From assembly GCA_035496255.1 (NCBI GenBank), contig DATJEU010000020.1:16793-80792 (forward strand): a stretch of 64,000 nucleotides of DNA. The letters run 5' to 3'. Below the pieces are notes generated by a model that saw nothing but the letters and a program-made list of their open reading frames with translations, was not told the DNA's origin and did no database searches. The translations under genes were made by a program, and so were the position numbers. This document shows positions 42,299 to 50,595 of the stretch, in pieces (positions within the stretch are counted from its first letter, which is position 1; every line of letters starts with the position of its first letter). The DNA is from Gp6-AA40 sp035496255 (lineage in GTDB: Bacteria > Acidobacteriota > Vicinamibacteria > Vicinamibacterales > UBA2999).

Positions 42299-43729
42299 TC
42301 AGTAAAGAACCTTACGCTGATTCGACGTCGGGATCTTGAGTTCCTCGCGATACTTCGCGATCGTGCGGCGCGCGAGCTCGAGCCCTTCGCGCTGCAGGAT
42401 ATTGACGATCTTCGAGTCGCTGAGCGGCTTGCGTGGGTCTTCCTGCTCGATGATCTTCCGGATCCGCTGCTTGATGGTGACCGATGACACCGCCTCGCCA
42501 TAGGAGCTGGCGATGCCGCTGTGGAAGAAGTACTTCATTTCGAACACGCCCTGCGGCGTGTGCATGTACTTGTTCGTGACGACGCGGCTGACGGTGGACT
42601 CGTGCATGCCGATGTCGTTCGCGACATCGCGCAGCACGAGCGGGCGCAGGTACTCGATGCCGTGGTCGAGGAAGTCGCGCTGGAAGTTGATGATGCTGGT
42701 GGCGACCTTGTGAATCGTCTTCTGGCGCTGCTCGACCGACTTGATCAGCCACAGCGCCGATCGGAACTTGTCCTTCACGTAGGCGCGCGTCTCGTCGGTG
42801 TTCTCCGGCGCGCCCTTGTCCAGCAGGCGACGATACGCGGGGCTGATGCGCAGTTGCGGCAGCCCTTCCTCGTTGAGCACGGCGACGTACGCGTCCTCGA
42901 CCTTGACGACGTAGACGTCGGGAATCACGTACTGGGACTGCGACGGATTGTGACGGCTGCCCGGCTTCGGATCGAGATGCCGAATCAGCTCGATGTGCTG
43001 CTTCAGATCGTCGATCGACATCCCGAGCTTGCGCGCGAGCTCCGGCACCTGGTGGTTCTGCAGCAGGCGCATGTGCTCGGTGACGATCCGCTCGGCCGGC
43101 GTGCCGCCCATACCGAGATGGCGTAACTGGATCAGCAGGCATTCCTGCAGGTCGCGCGCGGCAACACCCACCGGATCGAATCCCTGGACCAGCGTCAGCG
43201 CCCGTTCGACCTGTTCGGTCGGCCACGGACCCATCGCCGCGAGCTCCTCGACGGTGGCGACGAGATAGCCGTCATCATCGAGGTTGCCGATGATCGCTTC
43301 GCCGATCTCGCGCAGCAGCGGATCGTCCGTCTGCATCGAGAGCTGCCACAGGAGATGGTCGGAGAGCGACGCGGACGTCGAGAGCGTGTTCTCGATCGGC
43401 GGCAGCTCCTTCACCTCGGTGGGGGTCTTGGGCCGGTAGCCGTCGTCGAGATAGTCGCCGAAGAAGTACTCGTAGTCCTGGTCGTCCCAGGTGTCGCCCT
43501 TCTCCTTCTCCGCCGACTTCTGCTCTTCCTGCTTTTCCTGGGAGGCTTCGACGGGCTGGAGCTCCTCGGTCGGCACTTCTTCGAGCATCGGGTTCTCGAC
43601 CATTTCCTGGTTGAGCAACTCCGACAGCTCGAGTGTCGACATCGGCAGCAGCTTGATCGCCTGCTGAAGGGATGGCGTCAGAATCAGCTTTTGGACGAGC
43701 TTTGTGTGCAGTTTCTGCGAGATCGCCAT
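42299..43729 (-). CDS. rpoN: RNA polymerase sigma-54 factor
   Basis: A 476-residue sigma-54. The Gln/Leu-rich activator region is at the start (KLVQKLILTPSLQQAIKLLPMSTLELSELL), then an acidic linker, the core-binding domain, the HTH (ESTVSRVVTNKYMHTPQGVFEMKYFF), and the RpoN box ARRTIAKYREELKIP near the end, which contacts the -24 element. It sits between lptB and hpf, the arrangement common in diderms. Confidence 0.96.
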   Translation of the reverse strand: MAISQKLHTKLVQKLILTPSLQQAIKLLPMSTLELSELLNQEMVENPMLEEVPTEELQPVEASQEKQEEQKSAEKEKGDTWDDQDYEYFFGDYLDDGYRPKTPTEVKELPPIENTLSTSASLSDHLLWQLSMQTDDPLLREIGEAIIGNLDDDGYLVATVEELAAMGPWPTEQVERALTLVQGFDPVGVAARDLQECLLIQLRHLGMGGTPAERIVTEHMRLLQNHQVPELARKLGMSIDDLKQHIELIRHLDPKPGSRHNPSQSQYVIPDVYVVKVEDAYVAVLNEEGLPQLRISPAYRRLLDKGAPENTDETRAYVKDKFRSALWLIKSVEQRQKTIHKVATSIINFQRDFLDHGIEYLRPLVLRDVANDIGMHESTVSRVVTNKYMHTPQGVFEMKYFFHSGIASSYGEAVSSVTIKQRIRKIIEQEDPRKPLSDSKIVNILQREGLELARRTIAKYREELKIPTSNQRKVLY

Positions 43730-43775
43730 GGCGCTTCAGTAGTGCGGTTTCGCCCTCCTCACGGCGAAAACCATC

Positions 43776-44510
43776 TTAGTCCAACCGGAAGGCATCCCCT
43801 AGGTATATCCCTCGAACGTCCGCGTCCGCCGCGAGTGAATCGGGCGTGCCGCTCCGGAAAATCACGCCATCGTGCACGATGTATGCCCGATCGGTGATGC
43901 GCAGCGTTTCACGCACATTGTGATCGGTGACGAGCACGCCGATGCCGCGGTCGCGGAGATGAAAGATGATCTTCTGAATATCGGCCACGGCAATCGGGTC
44001 GATACCCGCGAACGGCTCGTCGAGCAGGATGAAGCGCGGTGAGATGACAAGGGCGCGGGTGATTTCCGCGCGGCGGCGCTCGCCTCCCGACAATGTATAC
44101 GCCGGCGATTTCGCCAGCGGCGTGAGGTTCAATTCCGCCAGCAGCTCCGCGAGCCGGCGCCGCCGCTCGGCCCGAGGAATCTTCAGCGTCTCGAGAATCG
44201 CCAGGATGTTCTGCTCGACGGTGAGCCCGCGAAAGATCGACGGCTCCTGCGGCAGATACGCGATGCCCTTGCGCGCGCGGACGTACATCGGATCGTCGGT
44301 CACGTCCTGCGCGTCGAGAATCACGCGGCCGGAATCGGGTGCCGTCAGGCCAACGGTCATCGAGAAGGTCGTCGTCTTGCCGGCGCCGTTCGGTCCGAGC
44401 AGGCCGACGATTTCGCCCGAGGCGACCTCGATGCTGACCCCGCGGACGACGGTACGCCCGCCGTACGACTTCGTCAGTTGAATTGTGCGAAGCGTCGACG
44501 TCGCAGTCAT
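43776..44510 (-). CDS. lptB: LPS export ABC transporter ATP-binding protein LptB
   Basis: A 244-residue ATPase: Walker A GLLGPNGAGKTTTFSM, signature LSGGERRRAEITRAL, Walker B FILLDEPFAGIDPIAV, and H-loop TDHNVRETL. It powers LPS extraction with the LptF-LptG fusion at 20218-22491. Its ATG directly abuts the stop of the lptC-lptA fusion gene. Confidence 0.95.
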   Translation of the reverse strand: MTATSTLRTIQLTKSYGGRTVVRGVSIEVASGEIVGLLGPNGAGKTTTFSMTVGLTAPDSGRVILDAQDVTDDPMYVRARKGIAYLPQEPSIFRGLTVEQNILAILETLKIPRAERRRRLAELLAELNLTPLAKSPAYTLSGGERRRAEITRALVISPRFILLDEPFAGIDPIAVADIQKIIFHLRDRGIGVLVTDHNVRETLRITDRAYIVHDGVIFRSGTPDSLAADADVRGIYLGDAFRLD

Positions 44511-46694
44511 TCAGTGCGAGGACGCCTGGCAGGAACCGCCGGCCTTCGTGGTCGTCGCGCGCGTTTTTTGGCCGCCGTCGACCTGGAGCGCGTCCTTCGA
44601 TTTGAAGAACACCGCGGTCATGCCTTCCGCATCGTTGCAGTCATCGACGACGTGGACCAGCGCGCCACGGGCGCCGGACAGCGTGTACTTCTCCTCGGCC
44701 GCCACATAGTTGAGCGCCCGGCCCGTGGCTTTCCGCTTCCCGATCGTGGCCGTCACCCCGTCCTCTGCGTCGAAGTGATCAACGTGCCCATCCTCCTGCA
44801 ACACGACGTCGATCCTCTTGGCGGTCAGGTCGCCTTGTGGTCCTTTCATCCGCACGGGTTTCGGTGACTCGGGCCTCGCACCGGGGCTTCCGGGTATCGA
44901 TCGGTATTCAATCCGCCTGCGCGCATCCGAATAGCTGATCTCTTCCGCGAGCCCCTCGGTACGTTCGACGTCCTCTCCGGTCCCTTGTGCGAGCATCGCA
45001 TGTGCGCCGCCGGTGACGAGCAGGTCGCCGCTATCCTGATCGATGCGCACGCGATTCCCGCGAATCCACGTATCGCCCTGCGTCAACAGCACGCTCCCGG
45101 TGTAGGTGAGCGGCTTGCCCGTGCCTTCGTAATCGAGGTGATTCGCCGTGATTCGTGCCACTTGATCCTGCTTGAGCAGGCCCGGCAGCCGCGTATCGCT
45201 CGTCTGGGCACTCGCCGCGGTGGATGCAGACCGCTGGCGCGCGATCGCGCAAGGACTGATCGCGGATGCGTTCTTTGCGCCCTTGGGCTGCAGCGACGTC
45301 TTCACATCGCCCTCTGCCGTCAGGCGCCGGGTCTCCACCGCAACGTCGATCGATTGCGAATCGACGCTGATCTGATCATCGGCGATGCACGGGGCGCCAC
45401 GCCGGTCCGCACCGGTGAGTTGCAACGTACCGGCTGTCGGATCGTAGCGCGCTTCCGCCGCCTGCGCGCGGAACGCCTGTTCCTCGAAGGTCACGCCGGT
45501 CGTGAACACCGCGTTGGCGACGACATCGTTCGTCAGCGCCAGATCGAGCCGGCCGGCATGGACCACGCGCGCCGGCGTGTCGCGCGCGGCGTCTTCCCGA
45601 TATTCGACGGTGTCGGTGAAATGCGCCGCGGTCAGCCCCTGCCCTGGCGCGCCGGTGGCATCGAGAGTCTTGCCGCTGATCCGCCGCGGCGGCTCGGTCT
45701 GGGTTGAGGGCATCGTCATCACGACGTTGTCGCGGCCGGTCACGGCACTCACCGAGTTGTCGGCCGCGAGCCGGACCTCCAGCATCTCGCCCGTGAGCTG
45801 CCGCGCCGCGGCGCCATTGCTGCCGGCAAGGGCCAGCGTCGCCGTGCCCGTGAGCGCCACGCGCTCGAGCATCTGACCGTCATCGGTGTAATCGAGATCG
45901 ATGTCGCGCGCCCGCATCGCGTCAAGTGGGCCGTCTCCGCCTGATACTCGGGAATCGCCACGGAGCTCGATGAAGGTCACGAACTCGTCGTTCGGCGCCA
46001 GGTGGCCGACCGCATGTGCGGCCTCCATCACCTGCTTGTCGCGCATCGCCCGGACCGAGCCGTCGAGCGTGAGGAGATCCTGGCGGCGATCGAAAATGGC
46101 AGAACCAGAGCTGAACTCGAGTGCCTTCTGGCCCTGGGTATCGACGGTCGTGACGTGCGCGTCCTTGCCGATCGTGAGCACGTCGTTATTCTCGTCGTAG
46201 TCCACCGCGGCGCCCGAGCCGTTCATGCGGGCCTTCGAGAACTCGATTGGTCCGTCGGTGTGGAATGCGCCGGCGGCGCGCGTATACGTCGCGTGGTCGG
46301 TCGTCATCGCGAAGCCGTCGCTGGCCTTCATCGACACGCCTGATGAGAGCTGGATGACGTTCTGGGCCTTGTCGACTTCGGCTTCGCCGGCGGTGGTGAC
46401 GAACGTACGGCCGTCGTCCTTTGTGACCGTCACGCTGACGTGACCCTTCAGGTGGCTGCGGCCGTCGGGGTACAGGAGCTGCGTGTCGAAGGTCACCAGA
46501 AAATCGCGCTTGTCGCCGCGCCGGCGTTCCAGGCTGCCGCCAACGCTCTCGGCGCTTGCGGCGGGATCGATCCGCTTGACCGGCGCGGGCGGCGGCGCCT
46601 GGTGGCGGCGGCCGATCGCGAAATACACGACCACCGCGCTGACGATGCCGAATACCGCCACCACCCAGCGGGCGCGCTGCTGCCAGGAACCCAT
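44511..46694 (-). CDS. LptC-LptA-type LPS transport fusion protein
   Basis: A 727-residue protein with one N-terminal membrane helix (WVVAVFGIVSAVVVYFAIG). The first periplasmic part (about 60-190) is LptC-like, with NGSGAAVDYDENNDVLTI. A central region (about 190-480) consists of further OstA-type strands, and the end (about 510-710) is LptA-like (ITANHLDYEGTGKPLTYTGSVLLTQGDTWIRG). Family LptC and LptA are about 190 residues each, so this chain contains both plus extra bridge modules. A Ser/Ala/Cys-rich linker lies near residue 480. It would anchor and extend the LPS bridge across the periplasm. Confidence 0.85.
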   Translation of the reverse strand: MGSWQQRARWVVAVFGIVSAVVVYFAIGRRHQAPPPAPVKRIDPAASAESVGGSLERRRGDKRDFLVTFDTQLLYPDGRSHLKGHVSVTVTKDDGRTFVTTAGEAEVDKAQNVIQLSSGVSMKASDGFAMTTDHATYTRAAGAFHTDGPIEFSKARMNGSGAAVDYDENNDVLTIGKDAHVTTVDTQGQKALEFSSGSAIFDRRQDLLTLDGSVRAMRDKQVMEAAHAVGHLAPNDEFVTFIELRGDSRVSGGDGPLDAMRARDIDLDYTDDGQMLERVALTGTATLALAGSNGAAARQLTGEMLEVRLAADNSVSAVTGRDNVVMTMPSTQTEPPRRISGKTLDATGAPGQGLTAAHFTDTVEYREDAARDTPARVVHAGRLDLALTNDVVANAVFTTGVTFEEQAFRAQAAEARYDPTAGTLQLTGADRRGAPCIADDQISVDSQSIDVAVETRRLTAEGDVKTSLQPKGAKNASAISPCAIARQRSASTAASAQTSDTRLPGLLKQDQVARITANHLDYEGTGKPLTYTGSVLLTQGDTWIRGNRVRIDQDSGDLLVTGGAHAMLAQGTGEDVERTEGLAEEISYSDARRRIEYRSIPGSPGARPESPKPVRMKGPQGDLTAKRIDVVLQEDGHVDHFDAEDGVTATIGKRKATGRALNYVAAEEKYTLSGARGALVHVVDDCNDAEGMTAVFFKSKDALQVDGGQKTRATTTKAGGSCQASSH

Positions 46695-46726
46695 GCGTGA
46701 CGTACAGGATAGGTGAAAACTGGCGG

Positions 46727-47506
46727 TTACACGTCCGGTCGCGTCGACGACCAGAAGCCGGTGACGCCGGCGATGCGGCCGTCCGGAGACAGCGCGAATG
46801 CGTTCGTACCCTGGGCCTTGGGTTCACCGTCGCTGCCAACGGCCTGCCAGTCCGCGAGCGCGAGACCCTGACAATGGCGGATTTCCCCGCTGCGCTCGAG
46901 GCGGAGTCCCGGCATGAACTGATGTACGGCCGCAATGTGGCCGAGCAGTTCGTCGATCCCGCCGGTCAATCCGTACTTGTCGCGGAACTGCACGTCGGGC
47001 ACGGCGAGCGCCATCATTTCGTCACGTCGTCTCGACGGATCCTGATCGTTCCATGCCGCGAACCAGCGGTCGATCAGCGTTGGCGCTCCCTGGTGCAGGA
47101 AGTCGGTGACCACGTTGGCGAGCAGGGCGAGCTGATGGCGCCAGCCTTGGACGTGCTGGTCGCGCGCGGTTTCTTCCTCGAATTCGTGGGTCAGGCGAAC
47201 GCGCGTGCTGCTGCCGGCGGGTTCGACGCCAATCGTCACGCGTGACTGCCCCGCCATCGCCCCGGTCGTGTAGCCGTAGGTGAAGACGATGAGGTTCGGG
47301 ACGTCGACCTCGAGCACCTCGCCGGTGACTTCGACGCCGTTGGCGTGATGAATCAGCAGGTGGCCGCCGGCGTGCGGCTCGATCGTCGAGCCGGTCCCCC
47401 ACCACTTCGCCCATCGTTCCGGGTCCGTGAAGAAGGTGAAGGCCGTATCCGGTGATGCGTCGATGACGATCACCCGTTCGAGTGCGTAGGGCAATGCGGT
47501 GGACAC
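46727..47506 (-). CDS. SRPBCC (AHSA1-type) domain fused to a SnoaL-like domain
   Basis: A 259-residue protein. Residues about 1-135 form an SRPBCC/AHSA1-type ligand-binding fold (ERVIVIDASPDTAFTFFTDPERWAKWWG and VFTYGYTTGAMAGQSRVTIGVEP). Residues about 140-259 match the SnoaL/NTF2-like fold (LIDRWFAAWNDQDPSRRRDEMMALAV, YGLTGGIDELLGHIAAVHQFMPGL). Both bind small molecules in cavities; no catalytic residue can be named. It ends the recJ transcription unit, 3 bp after recJ. Confidence 0.75.
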   Translation of the reverse strand: MSTALPYALERVIVIDASPDTAFTFFTDPERWAKWWGTGSTIEPHAGGHLLIHHANGVEVTGEVLEVDVPNLIVFTYGYTTGAMAGQSRVTIGVEPAGSSTRVRLTHEFEEETARDQHVQGWRHQLALLANVVTDFLHQGAPTLIDRWFAAWNDQDPSRRRDEMMALAVPDVQFRDKYGLTGGIDELLGHIAAVHQFMPGLRLERSGEIRHCQGLALADWQAVGSDGEPKAQGTNAFALSPDGRIAGVTGFWSSTRPDV

Positions 47507-47509
47507 GCG

Positions 47510-49231
47510 TCAGCTCTCCGGGGCGCGGAAATCGGCGACCGACAGTTGCAGGTAGCGTTCGCCGTTCCACGTGTCCTGCTCGAGCGAGAACGCGAGGTCG
47601 ATCGCCGAGCGGTGCTCGGTGACGAACGGTTCACGTTCGGACGCGCGCCAGGCGATGCCCCGCATGACGCGGCCGTCCTGCTTGAACGCCATCTTCAGGT
47701 GCCGCTCCTTCACTCGTCTGGGCCCGTCCACGACCTCCACGCGGCTGGCGTGGAAGATCGGATTCGGATTGCCCGCTCCGAACGGTGCCAGCATCAGCAG
47801 CTCGGATGCCACCTGCTCGTTGATCGAGCGGAACGTCAACGCGCCATCGAGCCAGAGTCGCGGCCGGAGATCGTCCGGCTCGAGCCGGTCGTCGGCGTAA
47901 TCGTTGACCCGTGCCCGCAGCTCGCGAATCCGGCCGGTGTCAATCGTCAGCCCGGCCGCCTGCTTGTGTCCGCCGAACTTGATCATCGTGTCGCCGCACG
48001 ACTCGAGCGCGCCGAGCATGTTGAACGAGGGAATGCTGCGACACGATCCGTGCGCGACGTCGCCGTCGATCGACAGCACGATCGCCGGGCGATGGAACGC
48101 ATCCACCAGCTTCGACGCGACGATGCCGATGACGCCGCGGTGCCAGCCTTCTCCCGCGACCACCATGATCGTGCGCGAGCCGATCTCGAGGTCGGTTTCG
48201 ACGATCTTCCGGGCCTGGGTGACGATGTCGGCCTCTTCCTGCTGACGTCGCAGGTTTTCGGTGTTCAGTTGTTCCGCGAGCTCACGCGCTTCCACCGCCA
48301 TCGCCTCGTCGGCCGCCAGCAGCAGCCGCGCGGCGATGTCCGGCGTGCTCATCCGACCGGCGGCATTGACGCGTGGCGCCAGCACGAAGCCGATGTGATA
48401 GCTGTCGATCTCGCGGCCGGTCAGGCCGCACACGTCGAGCAACGACCGCAGGCCCACCTTGTGCGGACCGCGCGACAGCATCCCGAGACCGAGCTTCGCG
48501 ATGATCCGGTTCTCGCCGACGAGCGGCACGACGTCGGCCAGCGTGCCGATCGCGGCGATCTTCACGAACGCGGGCAGCCAGTTGGAATGCTCCGTCCGCG
48601 CGCACAGCGCCTGCACGACCTTCAGGGCGACACCAACGCCGGCAAGGTTCTTGTCGGGATAGGAACAGTCGTGCCGCTTGGGGTTGATGACCGCCAACGC
48701 GTCCGGCAGCTCGGTATCGGGCTCGTGGTGATCCGTGATGATCAGGTCGAGCCCGAGCGCGCGTGCACGGAGCGCCGCTTCGACGCTGCGGATGCCGCAA
48801 TCGACCGAGATCACCAGCCGCACACCTTCCGCCTGCAGGCGATCCAGCGCCGCCGGCTGAAGGCCATAGCCGTCCCGCAGCCGTTCAGGGATGAAGTGCG
48901 TGACGTCGGCGCCGAGCAGTTCGAGGGCCCGCCGCAGGATGACCGTTGACGTGACGCCATCGACGTCGTAATCGCCGTGGATCGCGATCCGCTCCTTCCG
49001 CGCGATGGCGCCGAGGATGCGCTCGACGGCCACCGTCATGTCGGTGAGGCCGAACGGATCGTGGAGGTCCCTGAGCGACGGATTGAGGAATCGCCGCGCC
49101 ACGTCGAGGTCGGCGAGACCGCGAATCGCCAGCAGCCGCGCCGTTGTCGCCGTCACGCCCAGCTCCCTGCCGAGTACGTCGACCTGACCGTCGTCACATG
49201 GGAGCGGTTGCCAGATGCGTTGAGCTTTCAC
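47510..49231 (-). CDS. recJ: Single-stranded-DNA-specific exonuclease RecJ
   Basis: A 573-residue 5'-3' exonuclease starting at GTG 49231. DHH phosphoesterase motifs are intact: IHGDYDVDGVTSTVIL, VISVDCGIRS, LIITDHHEPDTELP (DHH), and GGHKQAAGLTI in the DHHA1 domain; a C-terminal OB domain follows. It works in recombination and mismatch repair. Confidence 0.96.
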   Translation of the reverse strand: MKAQRIWQPLPCDDGQVDVLGRELGVTATTARLLAIRGLADLDVARRFLNPSLRDLHDPFGLTDMTVAVERILGAIARKERIAIHGDYDVDGVTSTVILRRALELLGADVTHFIPERLRDGYGLQPAALDRLQAEGVRLVISVDCGIRSVEAALRARALGLDLIITDHHEPDTELPDALAVINPKRHDCSYPDKNLAGVGVALKVVQALCARTEHSNWLPAFVKIAAIGTLADVVPLVGENRIIAKLGLGMLSRGPHKVGLRSLLDVCGLTGREIDSYHIGFVLAPRVNAAGRMSTPDIAARLLLAADEAMAVEARELAEQLNTENLRRQQEEADIVTQARKIVETDLEIGSRTIMVVAGEGWHRGVIGIVASKLVDAFHRPAIVLSIDGDVAHGSCRSIPSFNMLGALESCGDTMIKFGGHKQAAGLTIDTGRIRELRARVNDYADDRLEPDDLRPRLWLDGALTFRSINEQVASELLMLAPFGAGNPNPIFHASRVEVVDGPRRVKERHLKMAFKQDGRVMRGIAWRASEREPFVTEHRSAIDLAFSLEQDTWNGERYLQLSVADFRAPES

Positions 49232-49262
49232 GGTTGAACGATCCTTCTGTTCACGCTTCTGG

Positions 49263-49415
49263 GTTCTCCGTTCTCAGTTCGTGTTCGTCGTTCGGTTCGT
49301 GGTTCGTGGTTCGTGGTTCGGGGGTTCGGGGGGGCGGATCTTGCTCCGGACCGTCGAGACAAGATCGAACAGCGAACCGGAACCGAACCCAGAACACGAA
49401 CTGAGCACGGAGAAC
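49263..49415. repeat. Long inverted repeat with GTTCGTG heptamers, accA-recJ gap
   Basis: The arm at 49263-49286 is the reverse complement of 49392-49415 in 23 of 24 positions. Inside the left half are tandem GTTCGTG-type heptamers (four or more). The 215-bp gap holds no gene. In RNA it would form a long hairpin between accA and recJ. Confidence 0.8.
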
Positions 49416-49446
49416 AGCGAAGTCCGAACGGCAGGCATCACCATCG

Positions 49447-50409
49447 TCATCCCTCGACGATGCCGACGTTCCCCATCGCACGCCACTTCCGATAGCGCGC
49501 GTCGAGACGGCTGGCGGAATCGAGGCCGGCGACGCCGGCCAGCGCCTTTTCGAGCCGCTCGTCGAGCAGCGCCGCGGCCAGTTCGTGATTCGTGTGCGCG
49601 CCACCCGTCGGTTCGGGAACGATCTCGTCGATGATCCTGAAGCCGAGGAGATCGGGAGCCGTGAGCTTGAGCGCCTGCGCCGCTTCGACCTTCCGGTTCG
49701 AATCGCGCCACAGGATCGCCGCGCAGCCTTCCGGTGGAATCACGCTGTAGATCGCGAACTCGTGCATCAGGACGTGATCGCCGACGGCGAGGCCGAGCGC
49801 GCCGCCGCTGCCGCCTTCCCCGTGCACGACGACGATGATCGGGGTGTCGAGGGCGGCCATCTCGCGCAGGTTCAGAGCGATCGCCTCGGAGATCCCGCGT
49901 TCCTCGGACTCGATGCCCGGATACGCCGCGGGGGTATCGATGAACGCGATCACCGCGCGCTGGAATTTCTCGGCCAGCTTCATGGCGCGCAGCGCCTTGC
50001 GATAACCCTCGGGCCGTGCGTAGCCGAAATTGCGGTAAATCTTCTGCTTGGTATCGCCGCCGCCCTTGTGGTGGCCGACGACCAGCACCGGCTCCTCCTT
50101 GTAGCGGGCAAAGCCGGTGATGATGGCGTGATCGTCGGCGAAACGGCGGTCGCCGCTGATCTCCGTGAACTCGGTGAACAGGCGGTTCACGTAGTCGAGC
50201 ACCGTCGGACGATTGGGATGGCGGGCGACGAGCACGCGCTGCCACGGCGTCAGGTTCTGATAGATCTCGCCGCGGATCGCGTCGATCCGGTCCTTCAGGC
50301 TCTCGATCGAGCGCAGCCGTTCCGGCGTCTGCGGCAGCATGGCCAGCGCTTCGATCTCCTTCTGCAGGAGCGCAATCGGTTCCTCGAACTCGAGGGTATC
50401 GGGCGGCAT
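49447..50409 (-). CDS. accA: Acetyl-CoA carboxylase carboxyltransferase subunit alpha
   Basis: A 320-residue subunit starting at ATG 50409 with GAGGAG before it. Signatures: LEFEEPIALLQKEIEAL, LTPWQRVLVARHPNRPTVLDYV, GGGDTKQKIYRNFGYARPEGYRKALR, IAFIDTPAAYPG and VHGEGGSGGALGLAVGD. It transfers the carboxyl group to acetyl-CoA to make malonyl-CoA. The accD partner is not in the window. Confidence 0.96.
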   Translation of the reverse strand: MPPDTLEFEEPIALLQKEIEALAMLPQTPERLRSIESLKDRIDAIRGEIYQNLTPWQRVLVARHPNRPTVLDYVNRLFTEFTEISGDRRFADDHAIITGFARYKEEPVLVVGHHKGGGDTKQKIYRNFGYARPEGYRKALRAMKLAEKFQRAVIAFIDTPAAYPGIESEERGISEAIALNLREMAALDTPIIVVVHGEGGSGGALGLAVGDHVLMHEFAIYSVIPPEGCAAILWRDSNRKVEAAQALKLTAPDLLGFRIIDEIVPEPTGGAHTNHELAAALLDERLEKALAGVAGLDSASRLDARYRKWRAMGNVGIVEG

Positions 50410-50492
50410 ATCTCCTCTTCGATCCTCAGTTGCAGCAGTGACAGGGGCGGTCACGCAGGCGATAACTTCCAGCGCGCAACGTCTGTCGCAGG

Positions 50493-50589
50493 TCCAACTC
50501 CCAACCTCGGGCGCCCGTCCAACCCCCAGGCAACCCCGTGGGAGACTTTGGGAGCTGAGGAAGCGAGGGATGTTGGGCGTTGGGAGTGG
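50493..50589. repeat. Heptamer-bearing inverted repeat, dnaE-accA gap
   Basis: CCAACTCCCAAC at 50493-50504 opposes GTTGGGCGTTGGGAGTGG at 50572-50589. The right end shares about 24 of 29 bases with the 3' end of the serine hydrolase gene at 12662-12691. Confidence 0.65.
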
Positions 50590-50595
50590 TGAGGC

